Origin: Nocardia sp. NBC_00403
GTDB taxonomy: Bacteria; Actinomycetota; Actinomycetes; Mycobacteriales; Mycobacteriaceae
NCBI RefSeq assembly: GCF_036046055.1
Contig: NZ_CP107939.1
Coordinates: 2,914,001-2,978,000 of the forward strand
Reading direction: 5' to 3'
Length of the DNA stretch: 64,000 nt
Position numbers and translations under genes: made by a program. Below the pieces are notes generated by a model, which saw only the letters and a program-made list of their open reading frames with translations, did no database searches and had not been told where the DNA came from. Shown here in pieces: positions 24,090 to 31,666 of this stretch; the stretch's first letter is position 1, and each line of letters opens with the position of its first letter.

Positions 24090-25694
24090 GTGACTGATAC
24101 ACCAGCCGTTCCGGCGCCGGTGGATCGCACCACGCAACCATGGTGGCGGTCGGCCGTGTTCTACCAGGTTTATCCCAGATCCTTCGCGGACTCCGACGGT
24201 GACGGCATCGGTGATCTCGGCGGTGTCCGTGAGCGGCTCGGCTATCTGGAACTACTCGGCGTCGACGCGCTGTGGATATGTCCGGTGATGCGCTCGCCGA
24301 TGGCCGACGGCGGCTACGACGTGGCCGATCCGCGCGATATCGACGCGTTGTTCGGCGGCATCGCGGCGATGGACGCGCTGATCGCCGAGGCGCACGGCCG
24401 CCACCTCAAGGTCACCATGGATCTGGTGCCGAACCACACCAGCAACCAACATCCCTGGTTCATCGCGGCACTCGCCGCCGCGCCCGGCAGTCGGGAGCGC
24501 GCCCGCTACATCTTCCGTCCCGGTCGAGGTCCCGATGGCGCGCAGCCGCCCAACAATTGGCCGAGCATCTTCGGTGGGCCGGCCTGGACTCGGGTCATCG
24601 AGGCCGACGGCATGCCAGGCGAGTGGTATCTGCACATCTTTGCGGCCGAGCAGCCCGACCTGAACTGGGAAAACCCGGAGGTGGCCGCCGACTTCGAGGA
24701 GACGCTGCGGTTCTGGCTCGATCGGGGCGTCGACGGTTTCCGGCTCGATGTCGCGCACGGGATGGCCAAGCCGGATGGACTGCCGGACATGGCGCTCATT
24801 CAGACCAAACTGCTGGTCAACGACGATAGCGACCCGCGTTTCAACAATCCGAGTGTGCACGATATTCACCGCCGCATCCGCAAGGTGCTCGACGAATATC
24901 CGGACGCGGTCTCCATCGGCGAGGTGTGGGTGGACGACAACATCCGCTTCGGTGAATACGTGCGTGCGGACGAACTGCATCTGGCCTTCAACTTCCGGCT
25001 CGCTCAGACCCTGTTCACGGCCGATGCCGTGCGTGTGGCGATCGACAATTCCCTTGCCGCGGTCGCGCCGGTCGGCGCAGCGCCCACCTGGACCCTGTCC
25101 AACCACGACATCGCCCGCGAGGTCACCCGCTACGGCGGTGGTTTCGAAGGCGTGGCGCGGGCCAGGGCGATGTTCATGGTGGAACTCGCGCTGCCCGGTG
25201 CGGTGTTCATCTACAACGGCTCCGAGCTCGGCCTGCCCAATGTGGACAATCTGCCCGAGGCGGTGCTGCGGGACCCGGTCTGGGAACGCTCGGGGCATAC
25301 CGAACGCGGTCGCGACGGCTGCCGGGTGCCGCTGCCGTGGGAGGGGAGCGCACCGCCGTTCGGATTCACCACCGCCGCGACATCCTGGCTGCCGATCCCA
25401 CCCCAGTGGGCGGCGCTGACGGTGGAGGCGCAGCTGGAAGAACTGGGTTCCACCCTGTCGCTCTACCGGATGGCGATCGAATTGCGCGGCGTGCGACCGG
25501 AATTCGCGGGCCCGCGGATCGAGTGGTACGGCAGCCCTGCGGGTTGCCTCGCCTTCCGGCGACCTGGTGGGCTGGTCTGTGTGCTGAACGCCTCGGCCGT
25601 CCCGATCTCGTTGCCGCCCGGCGACGTACTTCTCGCGAGCGCGCCACCGGAGAACGGACAGCTGCCCCCCAACGCCGCGGCCTGGCTGGTCTGA
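24090..25694 (+). CDS. aglA: Alpha-glucosidase, GH13 family
   Basis: GTG 24090 gives 534 residues and places the family start WWRSAVFYQVYPRSFADSDGDG near residue 15. GH13 regions are present: DLVPNHTSNQHPWF (region I), GFRLDVAHGM with the nucleophile Asp (region II), GEVWV with the acid/base Glu (region III) and LSNHD (region IV). This is the alpha-glucosidase/oligo-1,6-glucosidase branch, which releases glucose from short alpha-glucosides. It follows glbO, as in M. tuberculosis (Rv2471). The 134-base gap upstream shows nothing beyond a possible promoter. Confidence 0.92.
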   Translation: MTDTPAVPAPVDRTTQPWWRSAVFYQVYPRSFADSDGDGIGDLGGVRERLGYLELLGVDALWICPVMRSPMADGGYDVADPRDIDALFGGIAAMDALIAEAHGRHLKVTMDLVPNHTSNQHPWFIAALAAAPGSRERARYIFRPGRGPDGAQPPNNWPSIFGGPAWTRVIEADGMPGEWYLHIFAAEQPDLNWENPEVAADFEETLRFWLDRGVDGFRLDVAHGMAKPDGLPDMALIQTKLLVNDDSDPRFNNPSVHDIHRRIRKVLDEYPDAVSIGEVWVDDNIRFGEYVRADELHLAFNFRLAQTLFTADAVRVAIDNSLAAVAPVGAAPTWTLSNHDIAREVTRYGGGFEGVARARAMFMVELALPGAVFIYNGSELGLPNVDNLPEAVLRDPVWERSGHTERGRDGCRVPLPWEGSAPPFGFTTAATSWLPIPPQWAALTVEAQLEELGSTLSLYRMAIELRGVRPEFAGPRIEWYGSPAGCLAFRRPGGLVCVLNASAVPISLPPGDVLLASAPPENGQLPPNAAAWLV

Positions 25695-25764
25695 CTTCGA
25701 CACGAACGGCAGGCGGTGTCGACCAGAAGGCGATCTACTACACGCGATCGTCTACCGTTGGTCC

Positions 25765-26040
25765 GTGAGCATTCTCGAGACAGTGTTGATCTTCGTCGGC
25801 ATCCCGCTGGTGATCTACGGCGCGATCGCCGGATTGTCGTTTCTCGGTAAGCCACTGGCCGGCGAGAAGCCGGCCCACTACGACCTCGGTCAGAAGTGGA
25901 CACAGCCGCCGGTGCTGTGGAGTGCTACCGACGAGGTGACCACCCAGGGTCACCACGCTGAGACCCCGCATGGCTCCCATGCGGCTATCGAATCCGCACA
26001 GGCGGAGCTGATCGGAGGCCGGGCAAGTGGCAAGTTCTAA
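25765..26040 (+). CDS. ctaJ: Putative aa3-type cytochrome oxidase subunit CtaJ
   Basis: A 91-residue protein with one N-terminal membrane helix (residues 4-27, ILETVLIFVGIPLVIYGAIAGLSFL) and a hydrophilic tail containing KPAHYDLGQKWTQPPVLWSATDE and several His. Small proteins of this type from the same locus in mycobacteria were found as accessory subunits of the aa3 oxidase in the III2IV2 respiratory supercomplex (CtaJ, as I recall). It starts with GTG and overlaps the next gene by 14 bp. Identification is by recall of the family pattern and locus. Confidence 0.7.
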   Translation: MSILETVLIFVGIPLVIYGAIAGLSFLGKPLAGEKPAHYDLGQKWTQPPVLWSATDEVTTQGHHAETPHGSHAAIESAQAELIGGRASGKF

Positions 26041-26491
26041 TTGGCCCGCGGTGGTCGAGGCCGATCTACCGCACGGGTACGTCATCACCACGAGCGGCCG
26101 GGTTTCCGGCGTGCACGAGGCGGGCGATGTATTCAAGGAAGCACCGTTCAGCGATGACGAGCGGCTGACGGTGGACAATGTGCTCACCGAGGCGACCAGG
26201 GCGACCAAGGTCCGCTTCAACGTCTACATCGGCGACCTGGGCGAGGACCCGGCCGCAGGCGTGGACGCGATCTTCCCCACGACTCCCGAGGCGGCGCTTT
26301 CGGTGCTCATCGCTGTCTCGCCCAACGATCGCGCGATCGAGGTCCGTTCCGGCAGCGATGTCGCCGACCGCGCCAACGATCGCGTCTGCCAGCTCGGCGT
26401 GACCGCAGCGCTGAGCTCCTTCCGCCAGGGCGAGCTCATCGACGGTCTCGTCTCCGCGGTCCGCGTCATGGCCGCGGCCATCGGTCGCTGA
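26027..26491 (+). CDS. DUF5130 protein, probable respiratory-supercomplex-associated factor
   Basis: A 154-residue soluble protein starting at GTG 26027 inside the end of the ctaJ-like gene. It resembles the TPM-like DUF5130 family: YVITTSGRVSGVHEAGDVFKEAPFSDDERLTVDNVL, then FNVYIGDLGEDPAAGVDAIFPTTPEAALSVLIAVSPNDRAIEVRSGSDVADRANDRVCQLGV. In mycobacteria a homologue encoded next to ctaJ co-purifies with the bc1-aa3 supercomplex (my recollection). There is no signal peptide or membrane segment, so it would act on the cytoplasmic side. Overlap with ctaJ supports a joint role. Confidence 0.7.
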   Translation: MASSNWPAVVEADLPHGYVITTSGRVSGVHEAGDVFKEAPFSDDERLTVDNVLTEATRATKVRFNVYIGDLGEDPAAGVDAIFPTTPEAALSVLIAVSPNDRAIEVRSGSDVADRANDRVCQLGVTAALSSFRQGELIDGLVSAVRVMAAAIGR

Positions 26492-26499
26492 ATCCTGAA

Positions 26500-26528
26500 G
26501 GCGCGGAACGACTCACCCGTTCCGCGCC
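26500..26528. terminator. Perfect 11-bp hairpin after the DUF5130 gene
   Basis: GGCGCGGAACG at 26500-26510 pairs exactly with CGTTCCGCGCC at 26518-26528 around a seven-base loop. It begins nine bases after the DUF5130 stop and marks the end of the glbO-aglA-ctaJ side. It also covers the stop of the doubtful minus-strand ORF at 26513. Confidence 0.75.
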
Positions 26529-26728
26529 GACACGGAACGTTCGATTCTCGTGACCCGCGCCGCGGCCCGCGCGGCGAATGCGTCACGGTCGCCTCCAGCT
26601 CGGCGCGTCTGGTGCTGAGCGTAGTGCGAGATCTCGGGATGGATCGAGGTCGGTTCGCCGAGCTGCCGATCTGCGTCCGCAGGTGCGAATATCGCAGACG
26701 CGTCGAGTTGTTTCGACACCTCGCGCAT
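26513..26728 (-). CDS. Doubtful small hypothetical protein (71 aa)
   Basis: A minus-strand frame of 71 codons starting ATG 26728 encodes a soluble helical peptide (MREVSKQLDASAIFAPADAD). About 73% of its third positions are G or C, lower than the neighbours but above random. It has no clear ribosome site, and its stop lies in the loop of the hairpin that ends the convergent gene. It may be real, a decayed remnant or chance. The remainder of the interval to 26895 shows no better candidate. Confidence 0.25.
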   Translation of the reverse strand: MREVSKQLDASAIFAPADADRQLGEPTSIHPEISHYAQHQTRRAGGDRDAFAARAAARVTRIERSVSARNG

Positions 26729-26895
26729 CGACTGCGAGGCCGGCCGACTCCATCACGCTGCTCGATGAGGACACCCGCCCCGCTACCGCAGGCGCAGCCC
26801 GGTCTCGAGGAGATTCTGCAGCATCACGCCGAGCTACAAAGGTTGCCGCCGTTGGCGGTTCGCGATGGGCTCGCCTCCGGCTGATCTCGCCCTCG

Positions 26896-27924
26896 TCAGG
26901 CCTCGGCGGTCATCGCGACCGCTCGGCGAAAGGCGTCGGGACTCTGACCGGTCCACCGGTGGAAGGCACGGCGCAGCGCGCGGGCATCGGTGTAGCCGAG
27001 CCGAGCAGCCACCGACTGAATTGTTAGTCCGGTATCGCGCAGCAGTGCGGTGGCGTGTGCGTGCCGGACGGCCTCGACCTCTGCACGCCAGCTGGTGGCT
27101 TGCTCACCGAGGCGGCGTTGCAGCGTGCGCGGGCTCATGGCCAGCTGGTGCGCGACGACGTCGAGGCTCAGCTGGTCGCGGATCAGGGCGTCGGTCATGG
27201 CGGCGCGGAGCTTGTCGTGCCAGCCGGGCGCGGTCTTGGCGGCGGCGATGGTCAGCTCGGCGTGCTGCCGAATGATGCGGCCGAGATGGGGGTCGGCTCC
27301 GGTGGGCAGTGATCCGGCGTCGAGGAACGTGAGTTCGCTGTGCTGTGCGCCGAAGTCGATACGGCCGGTATCGAATGCGTCGATAAGGTGCTGGTACCTC
27401 CCGTCCGCCTGATGGCCGAAGGTCACCTGGACCGGAACGAGCGGTCGGCCGGTGGCCTCGCGGATCCGCCGCAGCAGCAAAGAAAGGACGAACTCTTCTG
27501 TCGGCGCGACGATGTAGTCGGGATCGATCCCGATGTAGCGGACGGTGAGCAACCGACCGGTATCGATCACCTCCACGCCGACGGCGGGATCGGTGATCGC
27601 GGCGTGGAAGTCGAATGCGGCCTGGAGACCAGCGCCGAGGGTGGCCCCTGACGTGAACAGGTAGTCCCAGACGTGCAGGCTGCCGATGTTCGCGCCTGCC
27701 GCTACCCGCAAACCGGAACCCCGCCCGGCGCGGGCGCCGATCAGCTCCCAGATCCGGAAGGCTGTTTCGACCGGCACCCGCATCAGGTCATCACCGAGCA
27801 ACTCCGGGGTCAGCCCCGGCAGGTGGGCGAGTTCTTGCGGTGCGACACCGGCCTGCAAGGCGGTCGTTCGAAGCAGTCGAGTCAACTGGGTCGACACCGT
27901 GCCGGCTATCACCGGCGTGAGCAT
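26896..27924 (-). CDS. AraC-family transcriptional regulator (Arabinose_bd-type)
   Basis: ATG 27924 gives 342 residues. Residues ~15-200 match the ligand-binding domain of the OruR/ArgR-like AraC subgroup (LLGDDLMRVPVETAFRIWELIGARAG and LHVWDYLFTSGATLGAGLQAAFDFHAAITD). Residues ~245-335 are the two helix-turn-helix motifs (LSLDVVAHQLAMSPRTLQRRL and TIQSVAARLGYTDARALRRAFHRWTGQSPDAFRR). It is divergent from the redox gene block starting at 28271 and probably regulates it in response to a small molecule. A longer start at ATG 27978 is possible. Confidence 0.85.
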   Translation of the reverse strand: MLTPVIAGTVSTQLTRLLRTTALQAGVAPQELAHLPGLTPELLGDDLMRVPVETAFRIWELIGARAGRGSGLRVAAGANIGSLHVWDYLFTSGATLGAGLQAAFDFHAAITDPAVGVEVIDTGRLLTVRYIGIDPDYIVAPTEEFVLSLLLRRIREATGRPLVPVQVTFGHQADGRYQHLIDAFDTGRIDFGAQHSELTFLDAGSLPTGADPHLGRIIRQHAELTIAAAKTAPGWHDKLRAAMTDALIRDQLSLDVVAHQLAMSPRTLQRRLGEQATSWRAEVEAVRHAHATALLRDTGLTIQSVAARLGYTDARALRRAFHRWTGQSPDAFRRAVAMTAEA

Positions 27925-28270
27925 ATCCGGCCCCGCCGGGGCAGCTGATCCGGGATATCTGGCGTGAAAAGTCCGCATCCCGGTCGGTCGGGTCGGACCT
28001 GCCCTGGGGTTGCGGGGTCGTATGGCGTTCTGCTCGGTGCCCCGTGTCGTGTTCGGTCCGCATCGCGGCGTCTCGGGTCCGCAGGGCGGGGTCGCTGTGC
28101 GCCCTAGATTCATGGATGTCGGCCGAACGGCCACACGTGCGAAAAAAAACTTCTACGGAATGGGAATCAACGGGATGGTTCTAACCTTTAACATAATCAT
28201 GAACGGTTAGTCCTGCGTTTGTTGCTCAACCGGTCATCACCCCGCCTCTGCTTCGGCGAAAGGTTTCCTC
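27925..28270. other. Divergent intergenic region between araC-like gene and AhpD-like gene
   Basis: These 346 bases contain no supported gene. The right half is unusually AT-rich for this genome (28140-28210) and carries an inverted repeat, CTAACC at 28181-28186 against GGTTAG at 28205-28210, plus a smaller dyad GGTTCTAACC at 28177-28186. This is the likely promoter-operator of the AhpD-like gene and perhaps of the regulator itself. Confidence 0.5.
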
Positions 28271-28816
28271 ATGTCCCGTTTGCCGCTCATCCAGTCCGAT
28301 GTCGCCGCTGGTGCGGCCGCCACCCTGCTCGCACGCGTGCAGCAAGCGCTCGGTGTCACCCCCAACATGACCAGGGCGATGGCCAACAGCCCCGCCGTGC
28401 TCGAGGCCTACCTCGGCTTCTCCGGTGCTCTGGCCGGCGGTGAGCTCTCCGCCGCGACCCGGGAGCGGATCGCGCTGCTGGTGGCCGAGGAAAACGGCTG
28501 TGACTACTGCCTCTCGGCGCACACCTACATCGGCGCCAACATCGCCGAGCTCGACGCCGAAGAGATCGAGCGCAGCAGGCGCGGCCGGTCCGCCGATCCG
28601 AAAGCCGAAGCCGTGCTGGCCTTCGCCACCGCGGTGGTCCGCACCCGCGGCGGTGTCGACGAGGCCGACCTGAAAGCCGCGACGGCCGCCGGTCTGACCG
28701 ATGGTGAGATCACCGAAGTCATCGCAGGCGTTGCGCTCAATGTGTTCACCAACTACCTGAACAAGGCCGTCGACACCGATATCGACTGGCCGGTCGTGCG
28801 CCACCACCAGCACTGA
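28271..28816 (+). CDS. Carboxymuconolactone decarboxylase/AhpD-like peroxidase-related protein
   Basis: A 181-residue helical protein of the AhpD-like superfamily. The redox motif is EENGCDYCLSAHTYIG (Cys-x-x-Cys followed by His), the catalytic proton-relay cluster of alkylhydroperoxidase D. The N-terminus ARVQQALGVTPNMTRAMANSPAVLEAYLGF and the C-terminal NVFTNYLNKAVDTDIDWP are typical of the peroxidase-related subgroup. It probably removes peroxides or reactive electrophiles, using a thiol reductant. It heads a plus-strand series of redox genes opposite an AraC regulator. Confidence 0.85.
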   Translation: MSRLPLIQSDVAAGAAATLLARVQQALGVTPNMTRAMANSPAVLEAYLGFSGALAGGELSAATRERIALLVAEENGCDYCLSAHTYIGANIAELDAEEIERSRRGRSADPKAEAVLAFATAVVRTRGGVDEADLKAATAAGLTDGEITEVIAGVALNVFTNYLNKAVDTDIDWPVVRHHQH

Positions 28817-28900
28817 CCATCGGCCCGCTGGGCCTTGCTCACGAGGCGAGACCCAGCGCGCCTGCTGTTTTCGACCAAGTACGAACAACAAGGAATGACA

Positions 28901-29467
28901 ATGACCGCCTTCAAGATCCTTGCCATCTCCGGCAGCCTGCGCGCCGACTCGCACAACACCGCGCTGCTGCGCGCGGCGCAGAAGTTCAACACCGGCCTGG
29001 ATATCGAGATCTACGAGGGACTTCGCGAAATCCCGCCGTACGACATGGATCTGGACGGTCCGCAGAACCGGCCCGCCGTAGTCGCGGATCTGCGCAGGCG
29101 GATCAACGAGGCGGATGGTCTGCTGATCGCCACACCGGAGTTCAATTACTCCATCCCCGGTGTGCTGAAGAACGCCATCGACTGGGTCAGCACCGACTGG
29201 ACCAAGACCGAGGGGCTGCCGCTGCTGCGCAAGCCGGTCGCGATCCTCGGGGCCGCGCCGACCAACTTCGGTTCGGTGCGTGCGCAACTCGCGCTGCGTC
29301 AGGTGTTCGTGTGGACCGAGAGCGACGTCGTGGTGAAGCCCGAGGTGATCGCCTTCCGCTCACACGAGCGTTTCGACGACGAGGGCAACCTCGTCGACGA
29401 GACCACCATCGAGCTGCTGCAGGGCCTGCTCACCGCACTCGCCGTCAAGATCGAGCGCGCGAGCTAG
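28901..29467 (+). CDS. NAD(P)H-dependent FMN reductase (flavodoxin-like)
   Basis: ATG 28901 behind AAGGA gives 188 residues. The flavodoxin-like fold is shown by ILAISGSLRADSHNTALLRAA (FMN phosphate loop), by TPEFNYSIPGVLKNAIDWVS (the conserved P-E-Y/F-N segment) and by KPVAILGAAPTNFGSVRAQLALRQVF. These are hallmarks of the ChrR/YieF/azoreductase-type NADPH-dependent FMN reductase family, which reduces quinones, chromate or azo compounds. It follows the AhpD-like gene by 84 bases and probably shares its transcript. Confidence 0.9.
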   Translation: MTAFKILAISGSLRADSHNTALLRAAQKFNTGLDIEIYEGLREIPPYDMDLDGPQNRPAVVADLRRRINEADGLLIATPEFNYSIPGVLKNAIDWVSTDWTKTEGLPLLRKPVAILGAAPTNFGSVRAQLALRQVFVWTESDVVVKPEVIAFRSHERFDDEGNLVDETTIELLQGLLTALAVKIERAS

Positions 29468-29535
29468 CGTCGGCCGCTGCGGCGAGTCCGTGCTGAACGC
29501 GCGCGAATAACCGCTTCCGAGAAGGGAATCCGGAC

Positions 29536-29574
29536 ATGTCAAAGATTCGTCCGCAGCGAAAGTCGTCGAGATGA
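29536..29574 (+). CDS. Possible 12-codon leader peptide coupled to the downstream gene
   Basis: A mini-ORF encodes MSKIRPQRKSSR, with a purine-rich GAAGGGAA ahead of ATG 29536. Its TGA overlaps the ATG of the following gene (ATGA at 29571-29574), the geometry of translational coupling. The downstream gene has no good ribosome site of its own. It could be a genuine leader peptide or a chance frame. Confidence 0.35.
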   Translation: MSKIRPQRKSSR

Positions 29575-30194
29575 CCGGGCATTACGCACAGGTGGCGTTC
29601 ACCCCGGCCGTCCGTGAGCATCAGCGCAAGCACGGCAGCCTGCGCAGTTACGAGCGGATGGCCGAGGTGCCCGCGGTGGCCGACCGGATCGGTCAGGACG
29701 AGGCGTGGTTCATCGGGGAGCGCGACAGCTTCTACCTGGCCACGGTCGGCGAGACGGGCTGGCCCTATATCCAGCATCGGGGCGGTCCGAGGGGGTTTCT
29801 GAAGGTCATCGACTCGTCGACGCTCGGGTTTGCCGACTTCCGTGGCAACCGGCAGTACATCAGTCGCGGCAATCTCGATCATGACGACCGGGTGGCGCTG
29901 TTCCTGATGGACTACTCGGCCAAGGCTCGGATGAAGATCTTCGGACGGGCCAAAACTATCGAGGCGGTGGACGATCCGGAGCTGATGGCGGCGCTGGCTG
30001 TCGACGGCTACCAGGCGCACGTGGAGCGAGCGGTGTTGATCCAGGTCGAGGCGTTCGACTGGAACTGCCGTCAGCACATCCCTGAGCTGTATCCGCGCGA
30101 AGAAGTCCTGGACGCTGTCCAATCGCTGCGGGACCGGATCGCGGAGCTCGAACGGGAGAACGCGAAGCTGCGGGGGAGTATCGGCTGCGAGTGA
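29571..30194 (+). CDS. Pyridoxamine 5'-phosphate oxidase-fold FMN-binding protein
   Basis: A 207-residue protein of the split-barrel flavin-binding family. DEAWFIGERDSFYLATVGETGWPYIQHRGGPRGFLKVID and RQYISRGNLDHDDRVALFLMDYSAKARMKIFGRAKTIE are the expected strands and cofactor region. The final ~25 residues form a heptad-like helix (LRDRIAELERENAKLRG), suggesting dimerisation by a coiled coil. This branch is annotated generally as pyridoxamine phosphate oxidase family, but the real substrate is usually not PNP. Its start is embedded in a possible leader-peptide stop. Confidence 0.85.
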   Translation: MTGHYAQVAFTPAVREHQRKHGSLRSYERMAEVPAVADRIGQDEAWFIGERDSFYLATVGETGWPYIQHRGGPRGFLKVIDSSTLGFADFRGNRQYISRGNLDHDDRVALFLMDYSAKARMKIFGRAKTIEAVDDPELMAALAVDGYQAHVERAVLIQVEAFDWNCRQHIPELYPREEVLDAVQSLRDRIAELERENAKLRGSIGCE

Positions 30195-30328
30195 TGGACC
30201 GCCGCGACCGAACTGGGCCGCGCTGAGCTGCGGCGTGGCACGCATCGGCCCTGGCGTTCTGTGACGCGGCGGTCACGAGGGTATTGATATTGCCGCACAA
30301 GTGGTCTCGCACCGCTTGCTATAACCGT

Positions 30329-30341
30329 TAAACAATGTTTA
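30329..30341. promoter_or_regulatory. Palindrome upstream of the MFS transporter gene
   Basis: TAAACAATGTTTA is a perfect 6+1+6 palindrome in an AT-rich patch 21 bases before the transporter start. Its position over the probable promoter makes it a good operator candidate; the regulator is not known. Confidence 0.45.
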
Positions 30342-30362
30342 GGTAGTTAGGAAGTGATGAGC

Positions 30363-31520
30363 ATGCGACACGAACAGGTCGCTTGGGCCGGGTTGGCGGC
30401 AATGACCGTGTCGTTCGGCTTGAACTTCTCGATGGGTGTGTTCTTCGCGCCGACCGCCGCGTCCTACGGGGTGAGCGCATCGGTGCTGGCGATCGCTGCC
30501 GCATTGGGGACCACGGTGACAGGGTTCGCTCAGCCGTTCGTCGGCAGGCTGCTCGACCGTGTCGGTTCCACAGTGGTGTTGATCGGCGGACTCACGCTCA
30601 TCTCGGGCAGCTACCTCGCACTTGCGGTAGTGCGTGAGACCTGGGAATTCGTTGTCGCCTACATGCTGCTCGGCGGGCTCGGCTTCGCGGCCTCGTCCAC
30701 GTTGACGGTCACCACGCTGATCGGGCGATCGCACGGAAACCAGGTGGGGCCCGCCCTCACCCGCGCGGCGGTCGGCATCAACCTGGGTCAGCTGCTCGGG
30801 CCGTGGGCGGCGACCGTGCTGTTCGAACCCGTCGGCGTCCGAGCGACCTATGCCCTGCTCGGTGCGGTCGGGCTCGCGGTCACCGGAATCCTGTGGGCCA
30901 TCCTGCCCGCCGATCGAGTCACCAATACCGTTGCCAGGCGCGGGGAGTCACTGGCCGGCCGGGGCAAGGTGCTGATGTCGTTCGGACTGCACTCGGCAAC
31001 CCTGTACGTGGTGATCTTGATGCTGCCCAAGCACGCCGTCGAGGCGGGCTGGTCGGTGGTCGGGGCCGGACGCCTGGTGGCCTTGGCCGCGCTCACCGCC
31101 GGGATCACCTCCGCGGCCATGGTTCGGCTGCAACGTCGACACTCACAGGAGACCTTGCTCCGCAATCTCTATCTCGTGCGCATAGTCGCACTGACACTTG
31201 CTGTTTCGTCCACCGCACCGGCCGCGCTCATTGCGGTTGCCGCGCTGTTCGGTGCGGCGTCCTTCCCGATCGTTCCACTGACGATGGCCGTCATCTCGCG
31301 TGGTCTCGACCCCGCTCGAATGGGGCGGACACTGTCACCCGTCTGGGTGATCCACCAACTCGCCGCCGCCGCGGGACTAGCGGTCGCCGGTCTCATTCAC
31401 GCCCAAACCGACAGCTACCGAGGCTATTTCGCACTCGGGCTGTCCTTCAGTGTGGCCGCGGCATTACTGCTCACCCCCACCAGGAAGCCCGAAATCGAAC
31501 CAGTCGCCAGCGCGGCCTGA
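30363..31520 (+). CDS. Major facilitator superfamily transporter
   Basis: About 385 residues with twelve hydrophobic segments. The first loop carries GRLLDRVGSTVVLIGG, the MFS motif-A type sequence after helix 2. The N-terminus VAWAGLAAMTVSFGLNFSMGVFFAP and the arrangement of two six-helix halves around a basic loop (VARRGESLAGRGK) are typical of the oxalate/formate and monocarboxylate-like MFS group. Substrate unknown; efflux or uptake of an organic acid or drug fits the detoxification setting. GTG 30354 and ATG 30357 are alternative starts; ATG 30363 has the better spacing from AGGA. Confidence 0.88.
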   Translation: MRHEQVAWAGLAAMTVSFGLNFSMGVFFAPTAASYGVSASVLAIAAALGTTVTGFAQPFVGRLLDRVGSTVVLIGGLTLISGSYLALAVVRETWEFVVAYMLLGGLGFAASSTLTVTTLIGRSHGNQVGPALTRAAVGINLGQLLGPWAATVLFEPVGVRATYALLGAVGLAVTGILWAILPADRVTNTVARRGESLAGRGKVLMSFGLHSATLYVVILMLPKHAVEAGWSVVGAGRLVALAALTAGITSAAMVRLQRRHSQETLLRNLYLVRIVALTLAVSSTAPAALIAVAALFGAASFPIVPLTMAVISRGLDPARMGRTLSPVWVIHQLAAAAGLAVAGLIHAQTDSYRGYFALGLSFSVAAALLLTPTRKPEIEPVASAA

Positions 31521-31542
31521 CGGCCGGAACCCGAGGAAATCC

Positions 31543-31623
31543 ATGAGCGCCACCGAGGCCAATGCGCCGCCGAGCACCCGGTCACGCGGGTCGAGGTCGT
31601 CGAGACCGCTGACCCACCGATAG
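31543..31623 (+). CDS. Possible 26-codon small ORF
   Basis: Between the transporter and the hydrolase, ATG 31543 with GAGGAAA just upstream opens 26 codons encoding MSATEANAPPSTRSRGSRSS and six more residues, ending in TAG. It is Ser/Arg-rich and resembles no family I know. It may be a leader peptide, a truncated gene start or chance. Confidence 0.2.
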   Translation: MSATEANAPPSTRSRGSRSSRPLTHR

Positions 31624-31666
31624 ACCCTTCCCGATCAGAAACAGTTCACACCAACAGGAGAATGAC

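Noticed and set aside
27925..28134. N-terminal extension of the AraC-type regulator to 28134
   Set aside because: The added sequence is Arg/Pro/Thr-rich and unlike the family. The ligand domain begins at 27924.
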